DNA from: Pseudomicrostroma phylloplanum
Taxonomy: Eukaryota; Basidiomycota; Exobasidiomycetes; Microstromatales
Assembly: GCA_039545275.1 (NCBI GenBank)
Contig: BCHS01000007.1
Coordinates: 496,001 to 560,000, forward strand
Reading direction: 5' to 3'
Length of the DNA stretch: 64,000 nucleotides
In this document: in pieces, positions 8,458-19,500 of the stretch
How positions within the stretch are numbered: the stretch's first letter is position 1
How the letters are laid out: every line of letters starts with the position of its first letter
The notes under the pieces: generated by a model
The model's database searches: none
Seen by the model: the letters and a program-made list of their open reading frames with translations, nothing else
Told to the model about the DNA's origin: nothing
Program-made: the position numbers and the translations under genes

Positions 8458-9893
8458 TCAGTAGACCTGCAGAAGAGAAGAATCCACCAGTCCTCTCCAG
8501 ACTGCATCATCGACGTCCTGCTCGGCGGCATCGCCATCGGCAGACTTGTCAAGTGGAGTGCTGCAACCGCTGTCATCGTGATTCAGCTGGTCGAGATTCA
8601 GATCCAGGTCGAGGTTCATGTCAATACTCAAATCGAGTCCAAGATCCAATCCGAGAGAGTTGAAGTCCCATGAACTTGTCGAGACAGCCTCGGCGTTGTT
8701 GATATCGACGCTGCTAGCGGGAGCAGCGCTCACCAAGCCAGATGCTTCTTCAACGCCGCCGTAGACGCCTTGCTCCTCCTGTTGCTGTTGTTGGTAAGAG
8801 GCCTGAGGATGACCCTCACCCGCACCGTCCTGCTGCTCTGCTGCCCCTCCGAGGATGGCTTCGAGTAGCTCACTGGCGAGGCGATGATTGAGTTGCCCAA
8901 GCTCCTCGTCGGATGCCGGCACGCCGTCGACCTGCTGCTCTGCCTTGATGCCCTGGACGACCTGCTCGACCGACTCTTTCTGCCTCTGCTGGCCCCCTCC
9001 ACCAGACGACTTCTCACCTTGCTCACCATCTCCCACTCCTCGCTCCGGCACAACCTCGACGACTCTGACGCTGCTGCCATAATGACGGCTCCATGTTGCT
9101 CCATCGACCACGCACCCTTGCCCATCCTCGTCAACTCTCCTCCGCTTCTTGTCTCCTCGTTCACATTCCTCGTCGGTGTCACCTCTGCCAATGTCCGCTG
9201 TAGGGAATGATTCACCATCGCTGCAGGATGGCAAACATTGGCAGTTGAAGATGGGCGATGCGAAGAGGAAGTGGAGAGAAGGGAAGCAGAGGGGATAGAG
9301 AGAGATGGGAGGGGTGAGGTCGATGAAGCTGGAACCATCGGCGCTGCGAGAGATTCAGTCGAGGGGAGGAGAGAGGGTGAGAGGTGAGAAGCAAGAGAGG
9401 AGTCGCCTGTGAAGGAAGTCAGAGAGGGTTGAGATTCGGCGAGGAGGCTGTCGTGGCTATAGGCTGGTGCTGCTGGTGCTAGTGTTGTCGGCGTGGCTTG
9501 CTCTTGGGTCGGAGGCGGCGATGGAGGGATACCACTCTTCATGAGAACTTTGACGAGGTCCATGAGAGCGCTGATGCCCTTTTCTGTCTCTGCCACCTTC
9601 ATCTCAAGTTCGGCATTGCGTTGACGAAGGGAGACCACTTCCTCCTCGATGGCCGACTGCTCTGCCTTCTTTCGATCGCGGCTGTTCTGTGCAGACTGCC
9701 TATTACGGGCCTGTCGTGCGGCTAGGCGGGCTTGGCGAGCTGGATCGTCCGGCGAGACTCGCGAACGCTTCTTTGCAGGCGTCGGAGCGGCATTGACGCT
9801 CATCGTGGATGACCCGGCAGAGGAGGAGGGAGTGGATGCATCGCACGACGACTCTGGCGAGTGAGCGCCGTACGAGGATGATGGGGAGGACAT
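8458..9893 (-). CDS. HAC1: HAC1/XBP1-type bZIP factor of the unfolded protein response
   Basis: The frame from the ATG at 9893 encodes a bZIP at about residues 50-118. Its basic region NRQSAQNSRDRKK has the N-x-x-SAQ-x-SR pattern of HAC1/XBP1/Cib1 proteins. Unspliced, the frame continues to a stop at 8730 (387 aa) with a Ser/Arg-rich tail. An overlapping frame, open from about 9234 to 8458, encodes an acidic Q/D/E-rich tail with LD repeats (GLDLGLDLSIDMNLDLDLNL) that looks like an activation domain. Removing 26 nt (9223-9198) joins bZIP to acidic tail and gives 469 aa (670 + 740 nt = 470 codons with stop). This is the logic of IRE1-dependent splicing during ER stress. No ordinary spliceosomal intron is visible. 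Residues 1-223 are shared by both forms. Confidence 0.88.
9185..9244 (-). promoter_or_regulatory. RNA structure bracketing the non-conventional intron
   Basis: In the mRNA sense, CTGCCAATGT (9244-9235) and ACATTGGCAG (9194-9185) are a perfect 10-bp inverted repeat enclosing the intron. Inside it CCATC (9231-9227) pairs with GATGG (9219-9215) and presents CTGCAGC as an exact 7-nt loop, with the 5' cut after its third base. The 3' site lies in the unpaired arm against the outer stem, where only a weak 3-bp hairpin (TCC/GGA) is possible. Yeast and animal substrates use two hairpins; here the second seems to be replaced by the outer stem. Confidence 0.78.
9198..9223 (-). other. Predicted 26-nt IRE1-type non-conventional intron
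   Basis: In the transcript both cut sites fit the CNG|CNGN consensus of IRE1 substrates: CTG|CAGC at the 5' end (cut after 9224) and CAG|CGGA at the 3' end (cut after 9198). There is no GT..AG. The 26-nt length shifts frame by two and joins the bZIP frame to the acidic-tail frame, giving ..H-P-A-D-I-G-R.. across the junction. 26 nt is also the length of the metazoan XBP1 intron. In vivo cleavage is inferred. Confidence 0.8.
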
Positions 9894-10356
9894 GTTGCGC
9901 GATGTGATGCTTAGCTGGCCGCCTCTTCGACGCCAAAGTCTAAATGTGATGGGAGGACAATGACAAGAGGCGGCAGCAGCAGCGGCGGATGATTACGAGG
10001 ATGGTAGGAAAGCAAGGAGAACGTCTAGTGGCGGCTGCTGTTGTATAGGGACAAGGGGGCTGCTCCCGGCTGTGCATTGGGCGCCCCGCTTGCTATTTGT
10101 GTTCCGCCGTGCATGGCCACCGCGCAACCTTCCACGGTGGACCTTTCTAGCGACTCAGCCAAAGAAATCGGACCGGAACAGCGAAATCTCAGCTCCGCTC
10201 CCGCGTATATGAGAGATTCGCAGGGCCGAGGTGCGGTAGCGTATGGTCGAGGCCGGTTGTCACATGCTTGGCGTCAGAACATGGGAAAACGAGCCGATGT
10301 CCGTACAGTGAATGAGTCTCAAATTAATGTGCATTCAGAAGGTGACGCTCTCGGGG
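9894..10356. other. Intergenic: HAC1 promoter/leader and HPR1 3' region
   Basis: About 460 bp between the HAC1 start and the HPR1 stop. CAG/CGG-rich near 9970-9990. I looked for, and did not see, an obvious UPR element of the TGACGTGGCA type. No gene recognised. Confidence 0.5.
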
Positions 10357-13207
10357 CTATGCCTCAGTCATTTCCACGTCCTGATCGTCCCGTGCTCCTT
10401 CAGGGTCCACTGCGCCCTCCCCAGTCCCCTTCACATCTAGTACCGCAGGAACAGCTGGTACCTCAGCTGTAGCTGCTTCGTCCACGATCTGATCCTGAAG
10501 TGCTTCGCCTGCCTGCTCATCAACAGCGGCATTGGCGTCTTGGACCTCTTGGACCTCATCTACAGCCCCTTCTCCCTGATCTTGTGCTTCCAATGCTTCC
10601 TCCTTTGCTTCATTCATGGCAGCGTCTCCCCCTTGCTCGTCACCCTGTTCTTCCTGTCCGCTTCCTTCAGGTGCTGCTGTCTCTGAGGGCTTGCTGTCCT
10701 CCGGGACCTCTACAGACTCTTCCTGCTTGGCCTCCTCGACGACGGCAGGTGGTGGAGGCGGTAGATCCTCTTGCTCGGCAGCAGCTGGAGCGATAGCGGG
10801 AGCCACAGAGGCCGTAGGGAGAGTGACAGAGGTTGCGGCAGCAGCAGCATTCGCCGCTTCCAATTTCTTCTTGGCAGCTTCCTCTTCATCCTTCTCAGCT
10901 TGAAGTAGCAGCTCAACATCTCCGCCCCCGATCTTGCCCCAGAGACCGAGCGTGCTGCTACGAGCGATCCTCAATGCTCGCCAATTGAGCGAAGTCTTCC
11001 TCTCTTCAATGAGCTGCAGTTCCTCGTCCGTCTTCTCCAGGTCAGCCCTCTTCTTCTGGGCGGCTGCCTTATCCTCCTCGCTTGCATCCTCTGCCACAGG
11101 CACGATGCCTAGCTTCCTGCGCCTCATCTCCGCCCGCGCTTCTTGCTGCTTGACCAATTTGGCGTAGCTCGTCACGGACGGGATACCGGGGGGAAGTTCC
11201 AACTGCTCCAGGCCATCAGTCTCAATCTCTACCTCTATACCTTCCTCATTCTCTGCGCGCCGCTTGCCTCGCACGATGGGCTCGAGACCTTGCTCCCATA
11301 GCTCAGAGAGCGCAGGCGTGCCCAAAATGTGTGGGAAAGGAGGCCGCGGGCGGAGGATGCTCGCGAGTGACGACTTGCACTTTTCGACGAGCCCAGCATC
11401 CAGTCCGGGCTTGTCGATGGGCGGGCAATTGTCCGCTTTCCAGTGGATCCAACGCGATTCTCTCCGCAGAGTCTGCAGAGCAGAGTTCTTGAAGTTGCGA
11501 CCCTCCTCTGTCGGACCGGTGTCCTCGAGCAGTGCAACGACTTCTCTCCAGGTCCTGCGAATCCATTGCTCGTCGTCCTCTGCCAGAACAAATTCGGCAG
11601 CGAGCGGGTGAGCAAGCAAAAGCTGCTTGTTCTTCCAATCGCTGCTCTTCTCCTTCTGTGCCGGGTTGAAGGCCAGAAGGTACTGGAAGAGGATGAGGTA
11701 CTGCAAGAGAATGTGTCGGCGAAAAGGCGGACTACGTAGTTGGTACTCGAAGACGCGACGACCTGTGAGGAATTTGGGGAACGCTCCTTCCAGCTCGTCA
11801 TCTCCTTCCTTCCAGGCCTCGTGAACATCAGATCCGACAAAGTTCTGTAGCATCTCCTCACGCTTGCGCTTCTTGTTGGACGCCGACGAGCCGCCTTTTG
11901 TCGCTGCTCGCTCGGCCAGCTCGACTTCGCGCTCTCTACTGCTGGCCTCGGCAAAGACGTCGAGGATTCGGCGAGTGCCGTTACGGAGCTCTTCGAGGGG
12001 CGAAGGAGGCAGGGCGGGTGTTTGTGACCGCGAGGTCGAGGTGGCTATGTCACCTTCCTCATTCTCTCCTGTTCTCCGAGGGGTGGCATTGCCAGATTGC
12101 ATGCCATTTGCCTGCTTGCTGAGCTCGTCTGCCTTCGTCTCTTCTTTGCCCACTTCCAAAGGCCGCGGTGTAGCCCCTCCTCCTGGCGTTCCAGTCCTGT
12201 CTATTGTTGACGTAGCTGCCTCCTGAGGAGAGGCGAAGAGCAGAGGCGGGTTGGAGAAGTACTGCTGCATAGACCAGAAGGTACTGTAGAAGCTGTTGTC
12301 CTTTGCTGCGAGGGAGGAGGGATCGGCGTCTTTGTCCACCTCCTCCTCCTCGCCGGCAGGCGAGTCCTCCTCCTGCGTCTCTGTCGAATCCTCGATCTTT
12401 GTTGTGTTGCCGACGTTGAACTCTCCTCTGAGATTGACGCCACTCCGTTCTCCTAATGGAAAGACAGAGCTGAGCAAGGATAGTATGCGACCGGAGAGGA
12501 CAAGATGAGACCGAGATGGCTTAGACAGACGCCGGAGGAGATCATTCAGCAGGCGAAGCAGGACGAGCCCTTTGCCACGAGAAGGAGAAAGGTCCTGAGG
12601 TAGCAGACAAGGGCAAGACAAGGACGCGTATAAGCTTCCGTACACTCATGATCACATACGATCTTTCACTCACCCTTGTCAAGTAGCTAACTCTACTCTC
12701 CAAGTATCCGAACACTTTGCAGGCGCTGTCTACCGTGAGTCTCTCCATGACCTCCTCGATGATCTGCAAGGCCAAGGCGCCATCGACGATATCCACTTCT
12801 TGCAGGGAAGTGACTGCATCCAGGTGGGAATAGACTAGGAGGGAGTCCTCCTCGGAGAGAACAACTGTCCCGTTCAGAGCATTGCTCTTCTGCAGGCGGA
12901 CCTGCGATGCAGCAATTTCGCGAAAGGTGGTCCAGGTTGAGCTGGTGGTCGCCTCATCTGCAAAGGTCAGAGACTTCTGCAACTCTGTCTTCAGAGGGCG
13001 CGTGGACTCGACGAGAGCCGTGATGGACGAGTCGGCATCGTCGAATGCGAGCTCGCCGGAGACCCATCGCTGCCGGAGCGAGGAGGAGAGCTCCGAGAGG
13101 GCGGCGGTGAACGTCGCTGTAGCTTTAGCAAGCGCGTCCGAGACCGGAGCAGATGAGGGACCAGCACTTGCGCCGAGCTCGGCTGAAGCTGCTGCCACTG
13201 CCGCCAT
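10357..13207 (-). CDS. HPR1: THO complex subunit 1 (Hpr1/THOC1)
   Basis: Two exons (13207-12674 and 12594-10357) give 923 aa. THOC1 is a core subunit of THO/TREX, which couples Pol II transcription to mRNP packaging and export in the nucleus. The join across the 79-nt intron (donor GTGAGT, acceptor CCTCAG) restores a conserved block: RLLNDLLRRLSK, then SGRILSLLSSVFPLGERSG and a Gly-Glu-Phe-Asn segment. The middle holds a helical region with SPPFRRHILLQYLILFQYL and WIRRTWREVVALLEDTGP, and later SLNWRALRIARSS. The C-terminal 150 residues are Ala/Glu/Gln-rich, disordered and acidic, ending DQDVEMTEA. The ATG-proximal frame at 12645 lies inside the intron and is not the start. Its ATG faces SEN15 across about 210 bp. 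Confidence 0.9.
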
Positions 13208-13417
13208 TAGACACCAAGCTGGAGGATGAGGACGATTGTAGTAGTCAGGGACAAGACGAGGTGGTGCGGGAGTAGGCTCGACCCCCCTCCATCAGTCCTT
13301 CTCGCGAGGCGCAGCTTACGTAAGTCCAGGCGTCCGACCTAAATTTGGGCTGCTTCCCACTTCCGATGGACAGGAATGCAGCACTTCTCCCAGCTTCAGG
13401 TGTTACACTGAATAGCG

Positions 13418-14141
13418 ATGACTACAATGGAGCCTGTCATGGATGTTGCAGGGCTCGGGAATGTGCCAGTAGGGTCCAAGACACACTCATCGGTGAGCAT
13501 CAACAACTCGTAGCGTGTCGATCACCAGCTCTTGTGCTGAGCTTCAGCTCTTCCCTCCCATCAGTACGAGCCCCTCAAGGACATCATGGCCCTCTATCCT
13601 CGACAAGCCGGACCCATCTTCCATAGCTATACAGATCTGACGCACGCAGCTCGGTGGGAGGAGATGATGGCAGTCGATCTGGGAGCTCAAAAGCAAGCGC
13701 GCTTGGAAAAGGTCTCTGGCTCGGGATGGGCAGGGCTGATTGGCAGACGGCCTGCTGGGGTGAGTAAAGCAGGCAGCAGATGATGCGATGAGTGGACTGG
13801 AGCTTACTGAAGTCGACTGCAATTTGATTCGGGCTCTCAATTCTCAGAAGAAGCTTGAGGCAGTAATCCCCTGCCATATCGCAGACACGCTCTCCACGTC
13901 CTAGTGAGTCCACGTACGAGATCCCTTCGTGCTTGCAGCGTCTCACCGCTCCCTTTTCCTACCCGCCTAATCGCCGAACAGCTTCGACGGCATCTACAGC
14001 GGCCTCTCTGCCCTCTCTTCCTCCTCAGACGAGCGCTTTGCAGATCTGGAAACGGAGCACATCCTCCTCGCCGTACTCTCGCCAGACTCGACGGTGGTGT
14101 ATTACAAGCTGGCAAAGGGACTGGTCAAGCCTGTCAATTGA
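13418..14141 (+). CDS. SEN15: tRNA-splicing endonuclease subunit Sen15
   Basis: Four exons (13418-13492, 13565-13759, 13848-13903, 13982-14141) give 161 aa. Sen15 is a structural subunit of the SEN tetramer that excises introns from pre-tRNAs. The C-terminal exon encodes the family signature: FDGIYSGLSAL, then HILLAVLSPDSTVVYYKL and LVKP near the end. Exon 2 encodes YEPLKDIMALYPRQAG and DLTHAARWEEM, the N-terminal helix region. I start at the ATG at 13418 because it has an upstream in-frame stop and exon 1 joins in phase 0 to the conserved YEPLKDI. Starting at 13586, inside exon 2, would cut off that segment. No catalytic triad is expected in this subunit. Confidence 0.85.
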
Positions 14142-14595
14142 GGCAAGAGGTCTCAAGTCTCATGAGATAACGAGAACAAGCTCTGCATGGGGCTCCGGCT
14201 AGCACAAAGCATCCTCGAGGGACTCTATACCCAACACGCTCAGAGCCTACAGTGTCCTGGACCAGCTAACGAGCAGTGCTCCACGTAAGGAGGGGAGCCT
14301 GTCCCATTCCTGTCCCCTCAGGGCCCCATCAGAATCTCTGGCACCTGATAGCAGGATGAGGTCCCCAGCTGGGCTCGCGAGAGGGTCACCCTCTGCGCAG
14401 CCGACCAACTCGCTGAATGTCAGAGGACGCGAGGGCAGTACCGTCTAGGGTAGGAGAGGCAGAAGCGAATGCGAGAGGGACAGGGATAGACCAGACTGAT
14501 TAATCAGGCTGTGAGATGATGTGCTCGTTGAAGATGGTAATAGTACAAGTGTATCAGATAGAGCCGGGCCGACAGTCATCTCACGAGATGGAATC
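14142..14595. other. Convergent 3' region of SEN15 and BFR2
   Basis: About 450 bp between two stop codons on opposite strands. Short open frames on both strands show no family resemblance. No gene or strong repeat is seen. Confidence 0.55.
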
Positions 14596-16167
14596 TCAGC
14601 CAAAGAGTCTGAGTCCTCCCAGATCCTGGAGAGGCGCCTGCTTGCTCGTCTCCTCCTCCTCCTCCTCCTCCTCTTCATCATCCTGCTCCTCTCCCCTCCT
14701 CTTCCCACCAACCGCTCCACCAGGCAGCACATCAATAAGTCTCCCCCTCATCTCCTCGCTCCACTTCTCCCTGTTAGCAATCTTTGGCATAAAGTTTGCA
14801 ATCTTCTCGATAACCTCGTACCTCAGTTTCCTGCCCTTGGACGCACGCGTATCGATTCCCTTGATCTTGGTATTTGTGCGAGCGTGGAATTGGAGAGGAG
14901 TGTTGCTGGCGAGTTGACCGTTGAGGGAGGTTCCGCCTGTAGAGGAGGACTCGATGAGGGAGCGGAGGAGCGAGGCGTAGAAGTCCGAGTCGTCAAAGGT
15001 GTCCGCACTGACGTCCGCGTTTGAAGGGTCTTGGCTATCGCCGTCGGTAGAGGGGGCACCTATCCTCTTGCCCTCACCGCGGTACTTCCTAGTACGCTCT
15101 ACCAGCCGCTGTCCTCCTTCACCAGCCATGGCCGCATCGATCTGCTTCGTCAGACTCTGATCGAAGGTCTTCAGCGTTGCACTGAACGAGTTATCCGACT
15201 GTCCCGCGCTACGGGTAGAATGTCGATCAAGAGTAGAAGCAGTAAAAGGATCGAGGACTTCCTTGCCGAAGCGGAGGGTGAGGGAGAGGAGCTGCGAGTG
15301 CGCCGCAAGGGAGTCTCCCTCGCCTTCGGCTCGCTTCCGCTTCGAGCCGACCTTCTCGATGGCCTCGTACAATTCGCCATGTTCGTCTGCTTGCCCAATG
15401 AGCTTCGTCTGAGTAGCCAAGAGCAGAGCGGAGTGATCCAACAAAGAGGAAGTAAGAGCTTCGTGTTCGTCCTGAGCGTCCGAAGTGGCCAAGAGGGAGG
15501 GATACGCCGCCGGGTCAACCCGCCCTAATCCTCTCCCTCCTATCACCTTGTCCACCTTGATGCGGTTTTCGAGTGTCCGCTGCCAGAAGGAGAGCTGCTG
15601 CTGGATAGCCTCTCCCTTCTGAGCGTCCTCTCTCGCTTGCTCTCGCAGGGATTTGGTGAGTTGAGCTTGCGAGGAGAGGGACGAGGAGAGGGTGCGCGAG
15701 CCGCCGTTGGAGGAACTGCCATTAGCGTCCATGGTGCTCGTAGAATCACCTTGAGCGTCCTTGTCGAAGCGGACAGACTTCTTGGCCGGTTGAAGCCTTG
15801 GTGAGGATCTTGAAGAGGAAGACGAAGCAGCAGACGACGGAACCTCTTCGTCTTCACTGCCGATCTCCTCATCCTCATCCGAATCCACCTCGCTCTCCTC
15901 GTCCTCGTCCTCCTCACTCCGACTCCCCTCCCCACTATCCCCGTCCATATCCAAGTCCAAATCCCTCAATCTTGCCTCCCTCCCTTGGTACTTCCCCCCC
16001 AGTCCACCCTCCGCCTCGGTCAAGTTAGCCTTCCTACGTCGCACACTAGGACCCACATCCGCATAATGGGCGCGCGGGTCATCCTGCTCTTCCTCCTTCT
16101 CTGAGTCCTGGTCGTCGACGGGGGCTACGTCTTGTAGCGCAGAGAGGGATTGTAGGAGAGAGGGCAT
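14596..16167 (-). CDS. BFR2: Bfr2/AATF ribosome-biogenesis protein
   Basis: Single exon, 523 aa. Bfr2 (AATF/Che-1 in animals) is a nucleolar factor in early 40S processing. The sequence has the expected order: acidic N-terminus with D/E/S runs (about residues 70-110), a basic patch KKSVRFDKD, the AATF middle helix region (SFWQRTLENRIKVDKVI), then FYASLLRSLIES. The diagnostic C-terminal TRAUB motif is FHARTNTKIKGIDTRASKGR followed by KLRYEVIEKIANFMPK. A poly-Glu stretch (about residue 500) comes from a CTC repeat on the plus strand. Start is the first ATG (MPSLLQSLSALQDV). Its promoter lies beside the TRK1 3' end. Confidence 0.9.
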   Translation of the reverse strand: MPSLLQSLSALQDVAPVDDQDSEKEEEQDDPRAHYADVGPSVRRRKANLTEAEGGLGGKYQGREARLRDLDLDMDGDSGEGSRSEEDEDEESEVDSDEDEEIGSEDEEVPSSAASSSSSRSSPRLQPAKKSVRFDKDAQGDSTSTMDANGSSSNGGSRTLSSSLSSQAQLTKSLREQAREDAQKGEAIQQQLSFWQRTLENRIKVDKVIGGRGLGRVDPAAYPSLLATSDAQDEHEALTSSLLDHSALLLATQTKLIGQADEHGELYEAIEKVGSKRKRAEGEGDSLAAHSQLLSLTLRFGKEVLDPFTASTLDRHSTRSAGQSDNSFSATLKTFDQSLTKQIDAAMAGEGGQRLVERTRKYRGEGKRIGAPSTDGDSQDPSNADVSADTFDDSDFYASLLRSLIESSSTGGTSLNGQLASNTPLQFHARTNTKIKGIDTRASKGRKLRYEVIEKIANFMPKIANREKWSEEMRGRLIDVLPGGAVGGKRRGEEQDDEEEEEEEEETSKQAPLQDLGGLRLFG

Positions 16168-16505
16168 GCTGAGTGGGTCGTAAGAAGAGAGGACGAATTA
16201 AGATGGGGAAACCGATGCAGTACGGACCAGGGCAGCAGAGGTGGGGGCGGGGGCGAGCTGGTCGTGGGTGGACCTTCCCACGGAAAGGGAGTCGATCGAG
16301 CCGAAATTTGTCTCCAAGACGGAAGGGAGGGGCGGGTGAGGGGACGACACGTGACATCGCTCCACTCTGATCACTCATCTTGAACCACACACACCAAGGC
16401 TCCTGTGAAGTAGGGGTGTATTAACAATATGTGACGGTGTACAGGGAACAGACGTGAAGAAAGAATGTGGGAGACAAGGACAAGCAGGTTCCGTCACCAC
16501 TAGTG
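16168..16505. other. Intergenic: BFR2 promoter and TRK1 3' end
   Basis: About 340 bp. An E-box-like CACGTG lies near 16349, within a few hundred bases of the BFR2 start; CACGTG sites are common in fungal ribosome-biogenesis promoters, but its use here is a guess. No gene recognised. Confidence 0.5.
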
Positions 16506-19500
16506 TCATGAGGCCTCCCTGTCTTCAGGCCTGGAGGCACTCTTTGGTCCCTCGCTCATGCGGTCGCCCGAACTACCGTACCTCTCTAGCAGGTTAGGAT
16601 CGTCCTCCTCCTCCTCGTCTTCCACCCATGCTGAGCGCAGCTGAGGAGCAGCACTCAGAGGAGCGGCGCCACTACTCCTGCGTCTCTGACTCGAGGGAGT
16701 CATGATCGTCGCCTCGCTAGGACCTCGCTCCCGCTCTTTGCCCTTGGTACTGCTAGTGGTACGGCCGCTCTCCAGACTGCTCACAGAGGGGGACGTGTCA
16801 GCCGCCGTCGTTGTTGGCATCGAGCCATCGTAAGGTGGATCCTCGCCCTTTGGAGTGTCTTGCGGGGTGGCTCCCTTATCCTCTCTGATAGCATCGAGGA
16901 AGTGGGCCTTCTCCGGGGAGCGACTCTCTTGCAGTCCGAACACGGGAGCAAATCCGCCATATTGGGCTTGAGACTCCGAGTGAAGTCGCGAAGGAGTTCG
17001 TTCCATAGGTGAAGGGGAACGCTCCTTGTAGTCGGTTTCCATGATGCCGCCCCTCTCTCCGCCTTGGTAGAATGGCGTGGGGAAGGGAATGGAGCCACTC
17101 CTGTAGACGTCCGTGCTCCTGTTCCTCTCCCCTTCCACTATGCTCCACGCTTCCTCTGCAGCGTCCTGCTCATCCAGATCGTTGGGCAACAAGATCGATC
17201 GATCGATTGCTACCGGTAGACCACGATGTCGGCCTCGAGTCATCGTCGCAATGACAACTAGCTTGCTCAGTGTACGGAATCTGCCGGACAGACTAAAGGC
17301 ATCGTAGGGCGTACCGGTACTGAGCCCGACTGTACCGTAAGCGGAAGTCAGCTCAAAGAGGCAAGAAAAGACGGTGAACCAGCCGTTGGAGTCTGCGTCC
17401 TGGATTTGAGTCCGCTCGATGATGCATACCAGCCAGAGGGCAAAGCCGAGCCACCACATGTCGAAGGCCAGCTGCCGACGTGCGTGGGCACTCAGGTAAG
17501 ATCCCCATTTTCGAGCGTTAGACGTCGACGGCAGCTCCTCTTCCTCGTCGTCACCGCCTTTGTCTGTGAAGACTCCTAGGGATCTTTCCTCGTAGACGTT
17601 CGTACTTCGCACCGAGAGGGCAAGAGGGTACGCGGAGATGTACATCATCACGACGTAAAGGAATTGTACTGCCGGTGCGATATCAAGCAGGGACACCACT
17701 TGGAATCCAGCAGCTCGTACAGCAATGGACTGGAAGAGTCCGTCGAAGATCCGTTCAGGTACAGGAATCTCTTCCAGCTGTGGGTTGCCAATATCCAGTA
17801 CCTCAAAGGCAATCCAATCCGTCGCTGTGAGACCGACGATGATGGCCAGCAGAAACCAAGTCTGACTAGAGGGAAAGAGGTAGACGAAGCATCTTCGTGG
17901 ATGATCGAGAATGAAGCGCAAGGTCTCGTATGAGCGAGAATCCTTAGGGACGCAAAGGGAGCAGATCCAGATCCAGAAGCGGAGGAAGACCGGGAAAGCG
18001 GTGTTTCCGATGAGAATGAGGATCGCCATCGGAATGAGCAGGAAGTAGGCATCTGGCATCTCGCTCATCGATGTGTCGAGCAGAGACATTCCGGTATTCG
18101 AGTAGGCCGAGATCGTCTGAAAGAACCAGAACCAGGTGGTGTTGGGGACATGAGGAGCTTGAGACTCGAACACGGGCCGATACTTGTCAAAGGACCTGCT
18201 TGCCAGATAAGGTGCCACGAGGACGATCATGAAGAGATTGACGCCGAAGAAGTAGATGGGCACAATCTTTGCGAGGAAATCCAAAGCTCTGTACTCGACA
18301 CCACCGAGCTCATCTCTCTGTGCCTCTGTCAAGCTGTGGAACATCGAGTTGCCGCTGACACTGACGTCAAAGCTCAGGTACGGTGCCGTCTTTGAAGCAG
18401 CATCGGTCTCTTTACCGATTGAATAGGCATGTGTAGAGGCAATGGTTGCGGTACGAGGCATCGTTGTTGACCTCATCAGCTTTTCTCGGGCCCGCGGAAG
18501 CGCTTTCGAAAGAACGTTGCCGGCAATCTCGAAGGGCGTGGGGAAGCCACCGAAACCACGCTGTTTTGCAGTCATGGTCGTTGTACGGGTCAACGCAATG
18601 GGCGTAAAGCCAGGCGCAGTGTAAGTGCGGTCCAAGGTCCGTTGACGCTGCATTCCGACACCACTTGGCGGTACCACCCCAGTTGTATATCCTCGCTCTG
18701 GGTGTTCTTGTTGAAAACGCCGTCTGTCACCTGGAGCCACGCGAGGAGGGTCTGCGAATTCGATCGTCTGTGATCGTGGCATTCGATCACCTCCATTGGC
18801 GCCTAGTGCTCCGCTCCTGAGCTGCCCGTACGGACGCATAGAGTAAGGGTTGAGAGCAGACTCCGACCCTCTTCTCGTTCGCTCACGATCAGCCCCAGAG
18901 GGATCCGAGCCTCGCCGCCGTCTCATCGTGCTGGGCGCTACTGCATCTTCGTCGAAGTGGGTCATTCTGCCTTGATCAATTCGAGGCAGAGAAGGAAACC
19001 CAGGGGATCGGGCGGCATCGCCTCCCTCGGCCTCGTCTCTCCCCTTGCCCTCTGACTGTATTGAGCGAGTGGGATTGAGGCCTTCCTCGAATCTGATGCT
19101 TGCGACTTCGGGCGTCGGACTTTTGCTATTGCCGGAAGACTGCCTTAGCTCTTGCGGTGATTCCGTGAAGCCATCCCCAGCGCTCAAGACGCTCGTCCGA
19201 CGCTGGGTCTGCAAAGATGACAGCTCTGGAGGCGACGAGATACGTACAGATGGCTGCTGGCCCCCGCTTGAAGCAAGATGCTGAGGCTGCTGCTCAGACG
19301 TGTTGAGAATGCTGCCCGGCTGAGCAGACGACCGCTCTGGCATGGGGTGTCTACTATCATCGTCTTCCTCTATTGACCTGCGGGGACTGTTCCTGCCGGA
19401 CGAGGGCATACCATTTCCGTTAATCAGCACGGCCGGCTGATCAACACGCCTGACCATGTCGGCGGTCAAAGGCCCTTTCCTCTTCTTTGTGACTTCCTTC

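Noticed and set aside
9224..9347. Alternative 5' IRE1 site at TCG|CAGC (9347)
   Set aside because: Gives a 123-nt removal that keeps the original frame and does not reach the acidic-tail frame; the -3 base also misses the consensus.
10357..12645. HPR1 second half as a separate gene starting at 12645
   Set aside because: The ATG lies in an intron; joining to the exon at 13207-12674 restores conserved THOC1 sequence in frame.
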